Assembly (NCBI GenBank): GCA_963720945.1
Contig: CAVRHH010000029.1
Span: forward strand, 992,001-1,056,000
DNA from: Bog-532 sp963720945
GTDB taxonomy: Bacteria; Actinomycetota; Actinomycetes; Streptosporangiales; Streptosporangiaceae
Reading direction: 5' to 3'
Length of the DNA stretch: 64,000 nucleotides
The translations under genes and the position numbers were made by a program. Below the pieces are notes generated by a model that saw only the letters and a list, made by a program, of their open reading frames with translations, did no database searches and was not told the origin of the DNA. This document shows positions 32,530 through 40,448 of the stretch, in pieces. The first letter of the stretch is position 1. Every line of letters begins with the position of its first letter.

Positions 32530-32655
32530 CAAGGGGGCGTTCCGGAGCATCACCGCGAGCATCGCCCGGGCCCGGGACACCCTCGGGTACGCGCCCCGGT
32601 ACACCGCGCTGGAAGCCCTGCACGAGGCGCTGGCGTGGCCTCGCCGCGCACGGCC
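32530..32655 (+). pseudogene. Fragment of an NAD-dependent epimerase/dehydratase C-terminus
   Basis: In one plus-strand frame the segment reads FRSITASIARARDTLGYAPRYT followed by LEALHEALAW. This is the C-terminal pattern of extended SDR epimerases (S-x-A-R-x-x-L-G-Y-x-P-R-Y-T). No N-terminal Rossmann part or start is present upstream, where the SRPBCC gene lies on the other strand. It appears to be a relic left by a deletion or rearrangement. Confidence 0.55.
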
Positions 32656-32735
32656 AGGCGGACGTGGGCGGCCAGGAGTCCTGAGCGCCCGGCCGGGTCT
32701 GCCCCGGTCACGGGGACGGAAGCGGCCGTATGCGT

Positions 32736-32874
32736 GAAGTAACGCGACCTTTATCACGTTTCAAGTTACACATGCGTAAATTAAGTTACGGGCGGGTATA
32801 TGGATGGGAGGTGATCTTCAACTGGCGCACCGGTGCCATGTCGGAGAACGGCCCTGATCACGGAGGGGATCTCC
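32736..32874 (+). promoter_or_regulatory. AT-rich promoter region of phaZ with AAGTTAC repeats
   Basis: The region 32736-32805 is markedly AT-rich for this genome. It has AAGTAAC near 32737 and AAGTTAC at about 32763 and 32783, plus TATAT near 32798. These repeats could be an operator; the ribosome site GGAGG lies directly before the ATG at 32875. Confidence 0.45.
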
Positions 32875-33762
32875 ATGGCACCTGTTACGTCGGCTGACGG
32901 CCGGCTCACCGCCGTCGACGAGTTCTCGTACCGGCAGCTGTACATCAAGAAACTCCGTATCCACGCCGAAATTTACGGCGAGGGTGAGCCCCTGCTGCTG
33001 CATTCCGGCCTCTGGGCCGAGGCCGCGCTGTGGCGGCCGCTGGTGCGCCACCTGCCCGGGTATCAGCTCATCGCGTTCGACCCGCCGGGCGTCGGCCGGT
33101 CCGGGATGCCGCTGCTGCCGATGACCATGATGGGGCTGGCCTCGGTGGGCGCCGCGGTCCTCGACGAGCTCGGCCTCGAATCCGCGCACGTGCTCGGCAC
33201 GTCGTTCGGCGGCGCCGTCGCCCAGCAGATGGCGTTCAGCCAGCCCCGCCGGGTCCGCCGCCTGGTCCTGGTCTCGACGTCCTTCGGCGGCATGTCCGTC
33301 CCCGGCAACCCGATGGCGTACTGGCACTTCATGCAGCCCGGCAGCTACGAGCCGCGGCGGCTGGAGCAGGTGGCGGGCACCATGTTCGGCGGCCGGATGC
33401 GCACCGAGCCGGAACTTGTCCGCACCATGCATATCAGGCGCCCGAACAACCCGATGGCGGCCATGTACCGGATGGCCCCGCTGTTCGGCTGGACGAGCCT
33501 GCCCTGGCTCTGGGCGATCCGCCAGCCGACCCTGATCATCTGCGGTGACGACGACCCGATCACCCCGCACGTCAACCACTCGATCATGGCCACCCTGATG
33601 CCGCACGCGCGGCTGCACACGGTCCCGGGCGGCGGTCACCTCGCGCTGGTGGACAGCCCCGCCCAGGTCGGGCCGGTCATCGCCGAGTTCCTCGGCGGCC
33701 AGGCCACGCAGGCCCGGCGGGAACCCGCCCGCACCTCAGAGGGCGTCCAGTCCGCCGCCTGA
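32875..33762 (+). CDS. phaZ: Intracellular poly(3-hydroxyalkanoate) depolymerase (PhaZ-like alpha/beta hydrolase)
   Basis: A 295-residue alpha/beta hydrolase; the ATG at 32875 follows GGAGG. Nucleophile Ser110 lies in GTSFGGA, the acid is in CGDDDP (225-227) and the base is His255 in GGGHLALVD. The order FDPPGVGRSGMP, SVPGNP, MFGGRMRTEPEL, LFGWTSLPWLWAIRQPTL closely follows the medium-chain PhaZ depolymerases of pseudomonads. It is predicted to mobilise stored PHA in the cytoplasm. Phasin-like genes and acyl-CoA ligases nearby agree. A different ester substrate cannot be excluded. The gene overlaps the convergent methyltransferase gene by 27 bases. Confidence 0.75.
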   Translation: MAPVTSADGRLTAVDEFSYRQLYIKKLRIHAEIYGEGEPLLLHSGLWAEAALWRPLVRHLPGYQLIAFDPPGVGRSGMPLLPMTMMGLASVGAAVLDELGLESAHVLGTSFGGAVAQQMAFSQPRRVRRLVLVSTSFGGMSVPGNPMAYWHFMQPGSYEPRRLEQVAGTMFGGRMRTEPELVRTMHIRRPNNPMAAMYRMAPLFGWTSLPWLWAIRQPTLIICGDDDPITPHVNHSIMATLMPHARLHTVPGGGHLALVDSPAQVGPVIAEFLGGQATQARREPARTSEGVQSAA

Positions 33763-34437
33763 CGGGCCCGGCGAGGCGGGCCGGCCCTCCCGGCTGGGCA
33801 CCCGGCCGGTCATGATGTAGCCGCTGCCGCAGCCGAACTCGCGGACCCGCACGTCCTCGGTCACCTGCTCCAGGTGGCGCCACGGCCGGTCGAAGCCGTC
33901 GAAGCTTCGCACGTACGGCCCGTGCATGGTCCGGAGGCAGACGTTCACCGGCACCATCAGCCGCGACGCCCACTTGCCGCCGCCGGCCGCGACCCAGGCT
34001 CCCGGGCGCAGGCTGCCGACGATGTTCCGGACCGCTTGCGGGGACTGCAGGATGTCGTGCACGGCACAGAACAGGGCTCCGTCCGCCGGCTCGGTGATCT
34101 CCGCGTCCTCGGCCGCCGACCGCATCAGCGAGACGTTGCGCCAGCCGCCGTGGCTGGCCTCCTGCTGGGCCACGGCCAGCATCTCGGATGATTCCTCGAT
34201 GCCGACGACGCCGCCCTGCGCGCCCACCTTGTCCCGCAGCAGGCCGCAGCACAGGCCCGTGCCGCATCCCACATCGAGCACGACATCGCCCGGGCCGATC
34301 GGCAGTGCGTCCACGACGGCCCGGCGGTACGGCTGGAAAGCGCCGGTGTCCCGGTTGTAGAAACGGGCGCGCTCCTGGTACGCCGGCAGCCGCCTGTCTG
34401 GCTGGCCCGGCGCGTTCTTCTCATCTGGTGCTGGCAT
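33736..34437 (-). CDS. SAM-dependent class I methyltransferase
   Basis: About 233 residues from the ATG at 34437; a longer start at 34470 exists and neither has a strong ribosome site. Motif I is clear (VVLDVGCGTGLCCGLL, about residues 52-67), followed by GIEESSEMLAVA (motif II) and a motif IV-like GALFCAVHDIL. The fold is a Rossmann methyltransferase. The acceptor is unknown. It is separated from the upstream prpE by a hairpin. Confidence 0.8.
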   Translation of the reverse strand: MPAPDEKNAPGQPDRRLPAYQERARFYNRDTGAFQPYRRAVVDALPIGPGDVVLDVGCGTGLCCGLLRDKVGAQGGVVGIEESSEMLAVAQQEASHGGWRNVSLMRSAAEDAEITEPADGALFCAVHDILQSPQAVRNIVGSLRPGAWVAAGGGKWASRLMVPVNVCLRTMHGPYVRSFDGFDRPWRHLEQVTEDVRVREFGCGSGYIMTGRVPSREGRPASPGPSGGGLDAL

Positions 34438-34492
34438 ACGCGTTGGCGTACCCGGGCGCTGCGCGCCCACCCGGAGCCGACGGGCTAGCTAT

Positions 34493-34535
34493 GCCTTACC
34501 CGGACGGGGGGGCGTGCCGCACGCCCGGGTAAGGC
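34493..34535. terminator. Inverted repeat after prpE
   Basis: GCCTTACCCGG and CCGGGTAAGGC (11 of 11) flank a loop that can itself pair as GGGCGTG/CACGCCC. It lies 13 bases after the prpE stop on the minus strand and is a likely terminator. Confidence 0.75.
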
Positions 34536-34547
34536 GCGCCCGCCGCG

Positions 34548-36431
34548 CTACTCGGCGCTGGTCAGCACCGGCCGGAGGGCGTTGAGCGCGGCTGGGTTGT
34601 CGATGGTGGACGGAACGGGCTCGTCCACGCCGTTGGCGATGCCGCGCATGGTCTTGCGCAGGATCTTCCCGGACCGGGTCTTCGGCAGCGCTTCCACGAT
34701 GTCCACCCGGCGCAGCGCGGCCACCGGGCCGATCCGCTCACGGATGAGCGCGACCAGCTCGGCCTGCAGGACCGCCGGATCGGTGCCGATGCCCGCCTTG
34801 AGCGTGACGAACCCGCGCGGGACCTCACCCTTGACCGGGTCGTGCACGCCGATCACCGCGCACTCGGCCACGGCCGAGTGGCTGGCGAGCACCTCCTCCA
34901 TCTCCCCGGTCGACAGGCGGTGGCCGGCCACGTTGATGACGTCGTCGATGCGGCCCATCACGTACAGGTAGCCGTCCTCGTCCCGGAAGCCGCCGTCGCC
35001 GGTGACGTAGGCGCCGTCATGGCGGGACAGATAGGAATCCACGAAGCGGTCGTCGTCCTGCCAAAGTGTGGGCAGGCAGCCGGGCGGCAGCGGCAGCCGC
35101 ATGACGATCTCGCCGGTGACCCCGGGCCCGACCTCCGCGCCGTCGGCGTCGAGGATGTGCACGTCGTAGCCCGGCATCGGGACGGTGGGGGATCCGGCCT
35201 TGGTCGGCAGGGCTTCCAGGCCCATCGGGTCACCCGCAATCGCCCAGCCGGTCTCGGTCTGCCACCAGTGGTCGATGACGGGGATGCCGAGCAGCTCCTT
35301 GGCCCACCGGTACGTCTCCGGGTCCAGCCGCTCCCCGGCCAGGAACAGGTACTTCATGCCGGACAGGTCGTACTTGCGGGCCAGCTCGCCGTCCGGATCC
35401 TCCTTCTTGATCACCCGGAACGCGGTCGGCGCGGTGAACAGGGCCTTCACGCCGTACTCGGAGATCACCCGCCAGAAGGCGCCGGCGTCCGGGGTCCCCA
35501 CCGGCTTGCCCTCGTACAGGATGGTCGTGCACCCGGCCAGCAGCGGTGCGTACACGATGTAGGAGTGCCCGACCACCCAGCCGACGTCGGAGGCGGCCCA
35601 GAACACCTCACCGGGCCTGATGTCGTACAGGTTGCCCATGGTCCAGCGGAGCGCGACCGCGTGCCCGCCATTGTCGCGGACCACGCCCTTGGGCTTGGCC
35701 GTGGTACCGGAGGTGTACAGGATGTAGAGCGGGTCCGTGGCCAGGACCGGCACGCAATCGGCCGGGCTGGCCGCCGCGACGGCCTCGGCCCAGTCGAGGT
35801 CGCGCCCGGTGGCCATCGCCGCCGCGGCCTGCGGGCGCTGCAGGATGACGCAGTGTTCCGGCTTGCTGGTGGCCAGCTCGATGGCGCGGTCCAGCATCGG
35901 CTTGTACTCGATGACCCGGCTGCCCTCGATGCCGCACGAGGCCGACAGGACCGCCTTGGGGGCGGCGTCGTCGATCCGCGCCGCGAGCTCGGGCGCGGCG
36001 AAGCCGCCGAACACCACCGAATGGATGGCGCCGATCCGCGCGCACGCCAGCATGGCGATGGCGGCCTCGGGGATCATCGGCATGTAGATGACCACCCGGT
36101 CGCCCTTGGTCACCCCGATGTCCCGCAGCACGCCCGCCATCCGGGCCACCTGATCCAGCAGTTCCCGGTAGGTGTACCGGCGGGCGGTGCCGGTCACCGG
36201 GCTGTCATAGATCAGCGCGGCCTGGTCGCCACGCCCGTCGCGCACGTGCCGGTCCAGGGCGTTGAAGCAGGTGTTCAGCTCCCCGTCGCTGAACCAGCGG
36301 TAGAACGGCGGATTCGAGGAGTCCAGGATCACCGACGGCTCCCGGTACCAGTCGATGGCCCGGGCCGCATCGCCCCAGAAGGAATCCGGGTCGGTGACGC
36401 TGCGGCGGAACTCTTCGGCATAACGGCCCAT
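34548..36431 (-). CDS. prpE: Propionyl-CoA synthetase (AMP-forming)
   Basis: A 627-residue acyl-CoA ligase. The N-terminus (RYAEEFRRSVTDPDSFW, AIDWYREPSVILD, LNTCFNALDRHV) follows PrpE rather than Acs. Adenylation motifs: YILYTSGTTAKPKGVVRDN, SDVGWVVGHSYIVYAPL, WWQTETGWAI and GRIDDVINVAGHRLSTGEMEE; the C-terminal PKTRSGKILRK holds the regulatory lysine. It activates propionate (and acetate). It starts 13 bases after a small ORF preceded by a DevR-type promoter, which suggests induction under hypoxia or dormancy. Confidence 0.88.
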   Translation of the reverse strand: MGRYAEEFRRSVTDPDSFWGDAARAIDWYREPSVILDSSNPPFYRWFSDGELNTCFNALDRHVRDGRGDQAALIYDSPVTGTARRYTYRELLDQVARMAGVLRDIGVTKGDRVVIYMPMIPEAAIAMLACARIGAIHSVVFGGFAAPELAARIDDAAPKAVLSASCGIEGSRVIEYKPMLDRAIELATSKPEHCVILQRPQAAAAMATGRDLDWAEAVAAASPADCVPVLATDPLYILYTSGTTAKPKGVVRDNGGHAVALRWTMGNLYDIRPGEVFWAASDVGWVVGHSYIVYAPLLAGCTTILYEGKPVGTPDAGAFWRVISEYGVKALFTAPTAFRVIKKEDPDGELARKYDLSGMKYLFLAGERLDPETYRWAKELLGIPVIDHWWQTETGWAIAGDPMGLEALPTKAGSPTVPMPGYDVHILDADGAEVGPGVTGEIVMRLPLPPGCLPTLWQDDDRFVDSYLSRHDGAYVTGDGGFRDEDGYLYVMGRIDDVINVAGHRLSTGEMEEVLASHSAVAECAVIGVHDPVKGEVPRGFVTLKAGIGTDPAVLQAELVALIRERIGPVAALRRVDIVEALPKTRSGKILRKTMRGIANGVDEPVPSTIDNPAALNALRPVLTSAE

Positions 36432-36444
36432 AACGGCACTCCAT

Positions 36445-36669
36445 TCAGTGGCGGTGGCTTCGGTCGGGGTGGTTAGTGCTCGGCCGGGGCCAGACGGGCA
36501 GCACCGGGTGGCCGTAGGGGGCCTCGCACACCGCGGCGCAGGACAGGCGGGCGCAGGACAGGCGGGCGCAGGACAGGCGGGCGGCCGGCGCGGCCACGAT
36601 CAGGCCCAGGTACCCGCCGCCGCGTGCGGCGGCCGTAGTGGCCGCGTGGCACTCGCCGATGGAAGCCAT
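36445..36669 (-). CDS. Small ORF upstream of prpE, probably expressed from a DevR-type promoter
   Basis: A 74-residue frame with GGGGGG four bases before the ATG. It contains three tandem R-L-S-C-A units (encoded by a 15-base repeat at 36540-36585), is Cys/Ala-rich in the middle and His/Pro-rich at the end. No family is recognised. Support for it being real comes from the predicted start site at about 36688, only some 19 bases upstream, and from its tight spacing to prpE. It might be a leader peptide rather than a stable protein. Confidence 0.45.
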   Translation of the reverse strand: MASIGECHAATTAAARGGGYLGLIVAAPAARLSCARLSCARLSCAAVCEAPYGHPVLPVWPRPSTNHPDRSHRH

Positions 36670-36695
36670 GTGACCCCCCGCACAGATTTACCGGA

Positions 36696-36761
36696 ATTAT
36701 TAACACGCTTTTTACCGCGACCAAGCGGCAAAGGTCCCATGCAGCGGCCGTCCAAGGTCCC
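36696..36761 (-). promoter_or_regulatory. DevR-type promoter upstream of the small ORF and prpE
   Basis: On the minus strand two half-conserved boxes, GGGAC-CTTG-GACGG (36748-36761) and GGGAC-CTTT-GCCGC (36725-36738), lie 23 bases apart. A -10 AATAAT sits at 36696-36701. The proximal box centre is about 43 bases before the predicted start site (about 36688), the same geometry as at devR and the PNPOx gene. Confidence 0.6.
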
Positions 36762-36974
36762 GCCCATCGGCCGGCGGACGGTACGCTCCGCGCCGAAGGC
36801 GGCCAGCAAACGACGGGGGATCTGGCCAGCAGACCGCCGACCGACGGTACAGTCCGGCCCCCTGGCAGCCCTGCTCCAGACCCCCCCAGTCAGGGTCGAC
36901 TGCGCTCCGGCGGAACGCCCTCGCGCTGCGGCCCATGACTCCGCTCTCCTCACTGCCGATTCCGGCGTCCTGCG

Positions 36975-37634
36975 CTATTCCCCGAGGGACTCATCCGGCA
37001 CCTTGGCGAGGTGGCCGACCGGAAGATACTCCCGGCCGTATTCCACCTGGCACAGTTCGGCGAGGGCCAGGTAGAAGGCGATTCCCGCCAGCACTATGCC
37101 CATCCACCCGCCGGTCTTGATCAGCCCGGAGGTCGCCGTGTAGTTCCCGGCGCCCAGGACGAACAAGGTAGCGGCCAGGAGCGCGAGCGCCAGGGCCGTG
37201 GCGATGCTGGTACGGAACGATGCGAGGAACAGAATGGTGGCGTAGATGCCGAATGCGTACAGGAACAGGCCGAGCGAGTGGCCCACCTGAAGCAGGGGCA
37301 CGGACTTCAGGAAGAACTCGCCGATGGCGTAGAAGGACAGCCAGAACGCGCCGAAGCCGCCGAACAGCGCGCCGGCGAAGACGTTCCCGTTGCGCAGGCA
37401 GATGATCCCGGCGATGAGCTGGGCCAGTCCCCCGAACATGAACGCTACGGCGAAGACCACCGGTGTCGTCCCCGCAGGAACCACGTTGGCGTTGATCAGG
37501 CTGAGCATGAACGTCGTCACCGCGAAGGCGGCAAGGGCCAGCGGCGCCGAGTTACCCCATCCCGACGCGCTGGCGGTGGCAGCCTGAACCGCGGCGGGCC
37601 TGGCTGTCACGGGCTCTTGGTTGACGGAAGCCAT
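36975..37634 (-). CDS. satP: Acetate/succinate transporter (GPR1/FUN34/YaaH, SatP family)
   Basis: A 219-residue protein from the ATG at 37634 with GAGGAGG upstream; the longer frame to 37985 overlaps glcD and is rejected. Six membrane spans are visible. The family signature N-P-A-P-L-G-L appears as NSAPLALAAFAVTTFMLS (about residue 28), and the Y-A-I-G/FGGFGAFWLSF region follows. SatP proteins carry acetate across the membrane with protons. acs and prpE in the neighbourhood form the matching activation step. Confidence 0.88.
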   Translation of the reverse strand: MASVNQEPVTARPAAVQAATASASGWGNSAPLALAAFAVTTFMLSLINANVVPAGTTPVVFAVAFMFGGLAQLIAGIICLRNGNVFAGALFGGFGAFWLSFYAIGEFFLKSVPLLQVGHSLGLFLYAFGIYATILFLASFRTSIATALALALLAATLFVLGAGNYTATSGLIKTGGWMGIVLAGIAFYLALAELCQVEYGREYLPVGHLAKVPDESLGE

Positions 37635-37697
37635 GTGATCCTCCTCACAGATCCGGTCAGATGCCGAAAGCATGAGCCCGCAGCGCCCGGCTAAGAA

Positions 37698-37735
37698 GCG
37701 CCATAGGTCCCGAAACTGATCCCGCCGAAAGTCCC
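37698..37735 (-). promoter_or_regulatory. Possible DevR-type half-sites upstream of satP
   Basis: On the minus strand GGGAC-TTTC-GGCGG (37722-37735) and GGGAC-CTAT-GGCGC (37698-37711) lie 24 bases apart. Only the left half of each is conserved and the -10 is weak, so this is tentative. Confidence 0.35.
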
Positions 37736-37797
37736 GATCGTGCCTGTGCGCCCGGCCACCGATAGCCGGGCCAGCGACGGAACCGCGGCGGTGTGGT

Positions 37798-39234
37798 ATG
37801 GACACCGCCCGGCCGGGCATGTTTGCTGGTCTGACGATGCGTGGCGAAACCAGGATTCCGCAGCCCGTGCTGACCGAGCTGCGCGCTATCGCCGGATCGG
37901 AGAATCTCCGGCTGGCCGATGGCGAGCGTGCCGTGTACGCGCGCGATGCGACACCGTTGTTCCGCGGGATGCCGGATGCCGTCATCGCGCCGGCGGACGC
38001 CGAGCAGGTCGCACGGATCCTGCGGCTGGCTACCGATCACGGTATCCCGGTCGTCCCGCGCGGCGCCGGCACAAATCTGTGCGCGGGCACCGTGCCGCTC
38101 ACTGGCGGCATCGTGCTGTCCACCGCGCGGTTGAACCGCATCCTCGAGGTAGCGCCCGAGGAGATGCTGGCCCGGGCCGAGCCCGGGGTGTCCACGATGG
38201 CGCTCAACGATGCTGCGGCGGCGCACCGCCTGTTCTACCCGCCGGATCCGGGCAGCCGTACCGTCTCCACGATCGGCGGTAACGTCGCCACCTGCGCCGG
38301 CGGCCTGCGGGGGCTGAAATACGGCGTGACCCGCAACTACGTGCTGGGGCTGACCGTGGTGCTGCCAACCGGCGAGATCGTGCGGACCGGCGGCCGGCTC
38401 TGGAAGGACGTCGCCGGCTACGACCTGACCCGGCTGATCACCGGATCCGAGGGCACCCTCGGCGTGATCACCGAGGTGACGGTGGCGCTCCTGCCGGACC
38501 CGTCCACCGGTCGCACCGGCCTGGCCTACTTCGACTCGCTGACCCAGGCCGGCCGCGCGGTCTCCAGCATCCTCGCCGCGGGGGTAATCCCGTCGACGCT
38601 GGAGTTCCTCGACCGGAGCTGCATGGACGCGGTCGAGCAGTACGCGCATCTCGGCCTGCACCCCGGCGCCGGTGCCCTGCTGCTGTTCGGTGATGACGGC
38701 GACGAGGCGACCGTGGCCCGCAGCTTTGAGCGAATCGCTGCCGCCTGCGAGGACTCCGGTGCCATCGCCGTCCAGACCGCCGGTGATATCACCGAGTCCG
38801 AAGCGCTGCTGACCGCCCGGCGCTGCACCCTTCCGGCGCTGTCCCGGCTGGGCTCGCTGACGATTCTCGAGGACGCCAGCGTGCCCAGGCCACGGCTGGC
38901 TGAGATGGTCGCGCGCATCGACGCGATAGCCTCGCGGCACCGGGTCACCATGGCGACGTTCGGCCACGCTGGCGACGGTAACCTGCATCCGACCTGCGTG
39001 CTGGAATCCGCTGAGGACACCGAGGGAACCGCCCGTGCCGAGCGCGCTTTCGCCGAGGTCTTCCGCACCGCGATTGAGCTCGGTGGCACGATCACCGGGG
39101 AGCATGGAGTCGGCGCGGCCAAGCTGCCCTACCTGGAACAGCGCCTCGGAAGCGCGCAGATGGACCTGATCCGGCGGATCAAGGCGGCCTTCGACCCCGC
39201 CGGCATCCTCAATCCCGGGAAGCTGGGGTCCTGA
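37798..39234 (+). CDS. glcD: FAD-linked oxidase, glycolate/lactate oxidase subunit GlcD
   Basis: Up to 478 residues; the ATG at 37798 or the one at 37837 (MRGETRIPQP) could be used, and neither has a strong ribosome site. The FAD-binding PCMH domain contains IPVVPRGAGTNLCAGTVPLTGGIVLS and STIGGNVATCAGGLRGLKYGVT. The C-terminal FAD-oxidase domain has FGHAGDGNLHP and GTITGEHGVG. It oxidises a 2-hydroxy acid such as glycolate or D-lactate and passes electrons to the Fe-S partner encoded by the next gene, which overlaps its stop (TGATG). Confidence 0.9.
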   Translation: MDTARPGMFAGLTMRGETRIPQPVLTELRAIAGSENLRLADGERAVYARDATPLFRGMPDAVIAPADAEQVARILRLATDHGIPVVPRGAGTNLCAGTVPLTGGIVLSTARLNRILEVAPEEMLARAEPGVSTMALNDAAAAHRLFYPPDPGSRTVSTIGGNVATCAGGLRGLKYGVTRNYVLGLTVVLPTGEIVRTGGRLWKDVAGYDLTRLITGSEGTLGVITEVTVALLPDPSTGRTGLAYFDSLTQAGRAVSSILAAGVIPSTLEFLDRSCMDAVEQYAHLGLHPGAGALLLFGDDGDEATVARSFERIAAACEDSGAIAVQTAGDITESEALLTARRCTLPALSRLGSLTILEDASVPRPRLAEMVARIDAIASRHRVTMATFGHAGDGNLHPTCVLESAEDTEGTARAERAFAEVFRTAIELGGTITGEHGVGAAKLPYLEQRLGSAQMDLIRRIKAAFDPAGILNPGKLGS

Positions 39235-40304
39235 TGACCAGCGACCAGGTGCCGCACGCTGGCTCGATCTTCGACCCGGGGCTGCTCAGCCGCTGCATCT
39301 CCTGTGGCTTCTGCCTGCCGGCCTGCCCGACGTACGCGCTGACCGGTGATGAGGCGTCCTCGCCACGCGGCAGGATCAACCTGATGCGGGCGCTCGAATC
39401 CGGCATGCTGCCACCCGGCGACCCGACGCTGGCCGAGCAGGCCTCCTTCTGCCTGGGCTGCCGGGCCTGCGAACCGGTGTGCCCGGCGGGAGTGCAGTAC
39501 GGCGAGCTCCTCGAGCAGTGGCGGGGTTTCCAGTGGACCGGGCGCCGGCGGCCGATAGCCGTGCGGTTCCTGATCTTCGCGGCCGAACGCACCAGGGCGC
39601 ACCGGATCGCCTGGCGGCTGCGCGGCGCCGCGCACGCTCCGGCGGCCCCCTCGCGGCCCTCGCTGATGCTCGGTTGCTTCGAGCGGAGCCTGTTTCCGGG
39701 GGTGAGCAGATCGGCGCTGGCGCTGGCGCCCGAACTCGCCGTCCCCGGCAACCAGGGATGCTGCGGCGCGCTGCACGCACATAACGGTGAGCCCGGGCGG
39801 GGCAGACAGCTGGCCGGGCAGCTCGGTGCCACGTTGCCGGGGCAGATCGTGACCACCTCAGGCGGCTGCGCCGCCTACCTGTCCTCGGTGATCGGCCGGG
39901 ACCGGGTCACCGAGCTGTCGGAGTACCTGCAGGGGAAGGTCGCCGGGCAGGTGCGGATCGGGGACCGGCGGGCCCGGGTCGCCCTGCAGGATTCCTGCCA
40001 TCTGCGCAACGGCCTGGGCGTGTGGCGGGAACCGCGGGCGCTGCTCGGCACGGTCGCCGAGTACGTGGAGCTGCCCGGCGCCGGGCGGTGCTGCGGAGCG
40101 GCCGGCACCTACGCGCTGGTACGGCCCCGCGACTCACGGCGAGTCCTCGATCCTAAGCTCGACCAGATCGAAGCAGCCGGGATCGATTATGTGGTGGCCG
40201 TCAATCCCGGCTGCCTGCGCCAGCTCCGCCAGGGGCTGCGCCGCCGGAAGTCAGCGGTGCGAGCGGTGCATATTGCCGATTTCCTGCGCCTGGCCGCCGA
40301 CTGA
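39234..40304 (+). CDS. glcF: Glycolate/lactate oxidase iron-sulfur subunit GlcF
   Basis: A 356-residue protein with two 4Fe-4S ferredoxin motifs (CISCGFCLPACPTY and CLGCRACEPVCPAG) in the first 90 residues. Two C-terminal CCG domains follow (NQGCCGALHAHN, and GRCCGAAGTYAL after a DSCHL segment), the heterodisulfide-reductase-like fold of GlcF/LldE. The start overlaps the glcD stop by one base. The gene for GlcE is absent, so this is a two-subunit GlcD-GlcF type enzyme feeding the respiratory chain. Confidence 0.9.
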   Translation: MTSDQVPHAGSIFDPGLLSRCISCGFCLPACPTYALTGDEASSPRGRINLMRALESGMLPPGDPTLAEQASFCLGCRACEPVCPAGVQYGELLEQWRGFQWTGRRRPIAVRFLIFAAERTRAHRIAWRLRGAAHAPAAPSRPSLMLGCFERSLFPGVSRSALALAPELAVPGNQGCCGALHAHNGEPGRGRQLAGQLGATLPGQIVTTSGGCAAYLSSVIGRDRVTELSEYLQGKVAGQVRIGDRRARVALQDSCHLRNGLGVWREPRALLGTVAEYVELPGAGRCCGAAGTYALVRPRDSRRVLDPKLDQIEAAGIDYVVAVNPGCLRQLRQGLRRRKSAVRAVHIADFLRLAAD

Positions 40305-40349
40305 CAGACCACCCTTCACGTAACACGCTGGTAAGGCCCGCTTCACCAC

Positions 40350-40368
40350 CCGGCTTTGCTGAAGCCGG
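40350..40368. terminator. Short hairpin after glcF
   Basis: CCGGCTT and AAGCCGG pair across a TGCTG loop, 46 bases after the glcF stop. It is a probable terminator before the decarboxylase gene. Confidence 0.55.
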
Positions 40369-40448
40369 CCCGTGCGCGGAGGATGGTGAGCGAAGGGCGG
40401 CCGGCCCGGTGAGGGGCAGCCGGAGCGAAGATCACGGAGGTGGTCACC

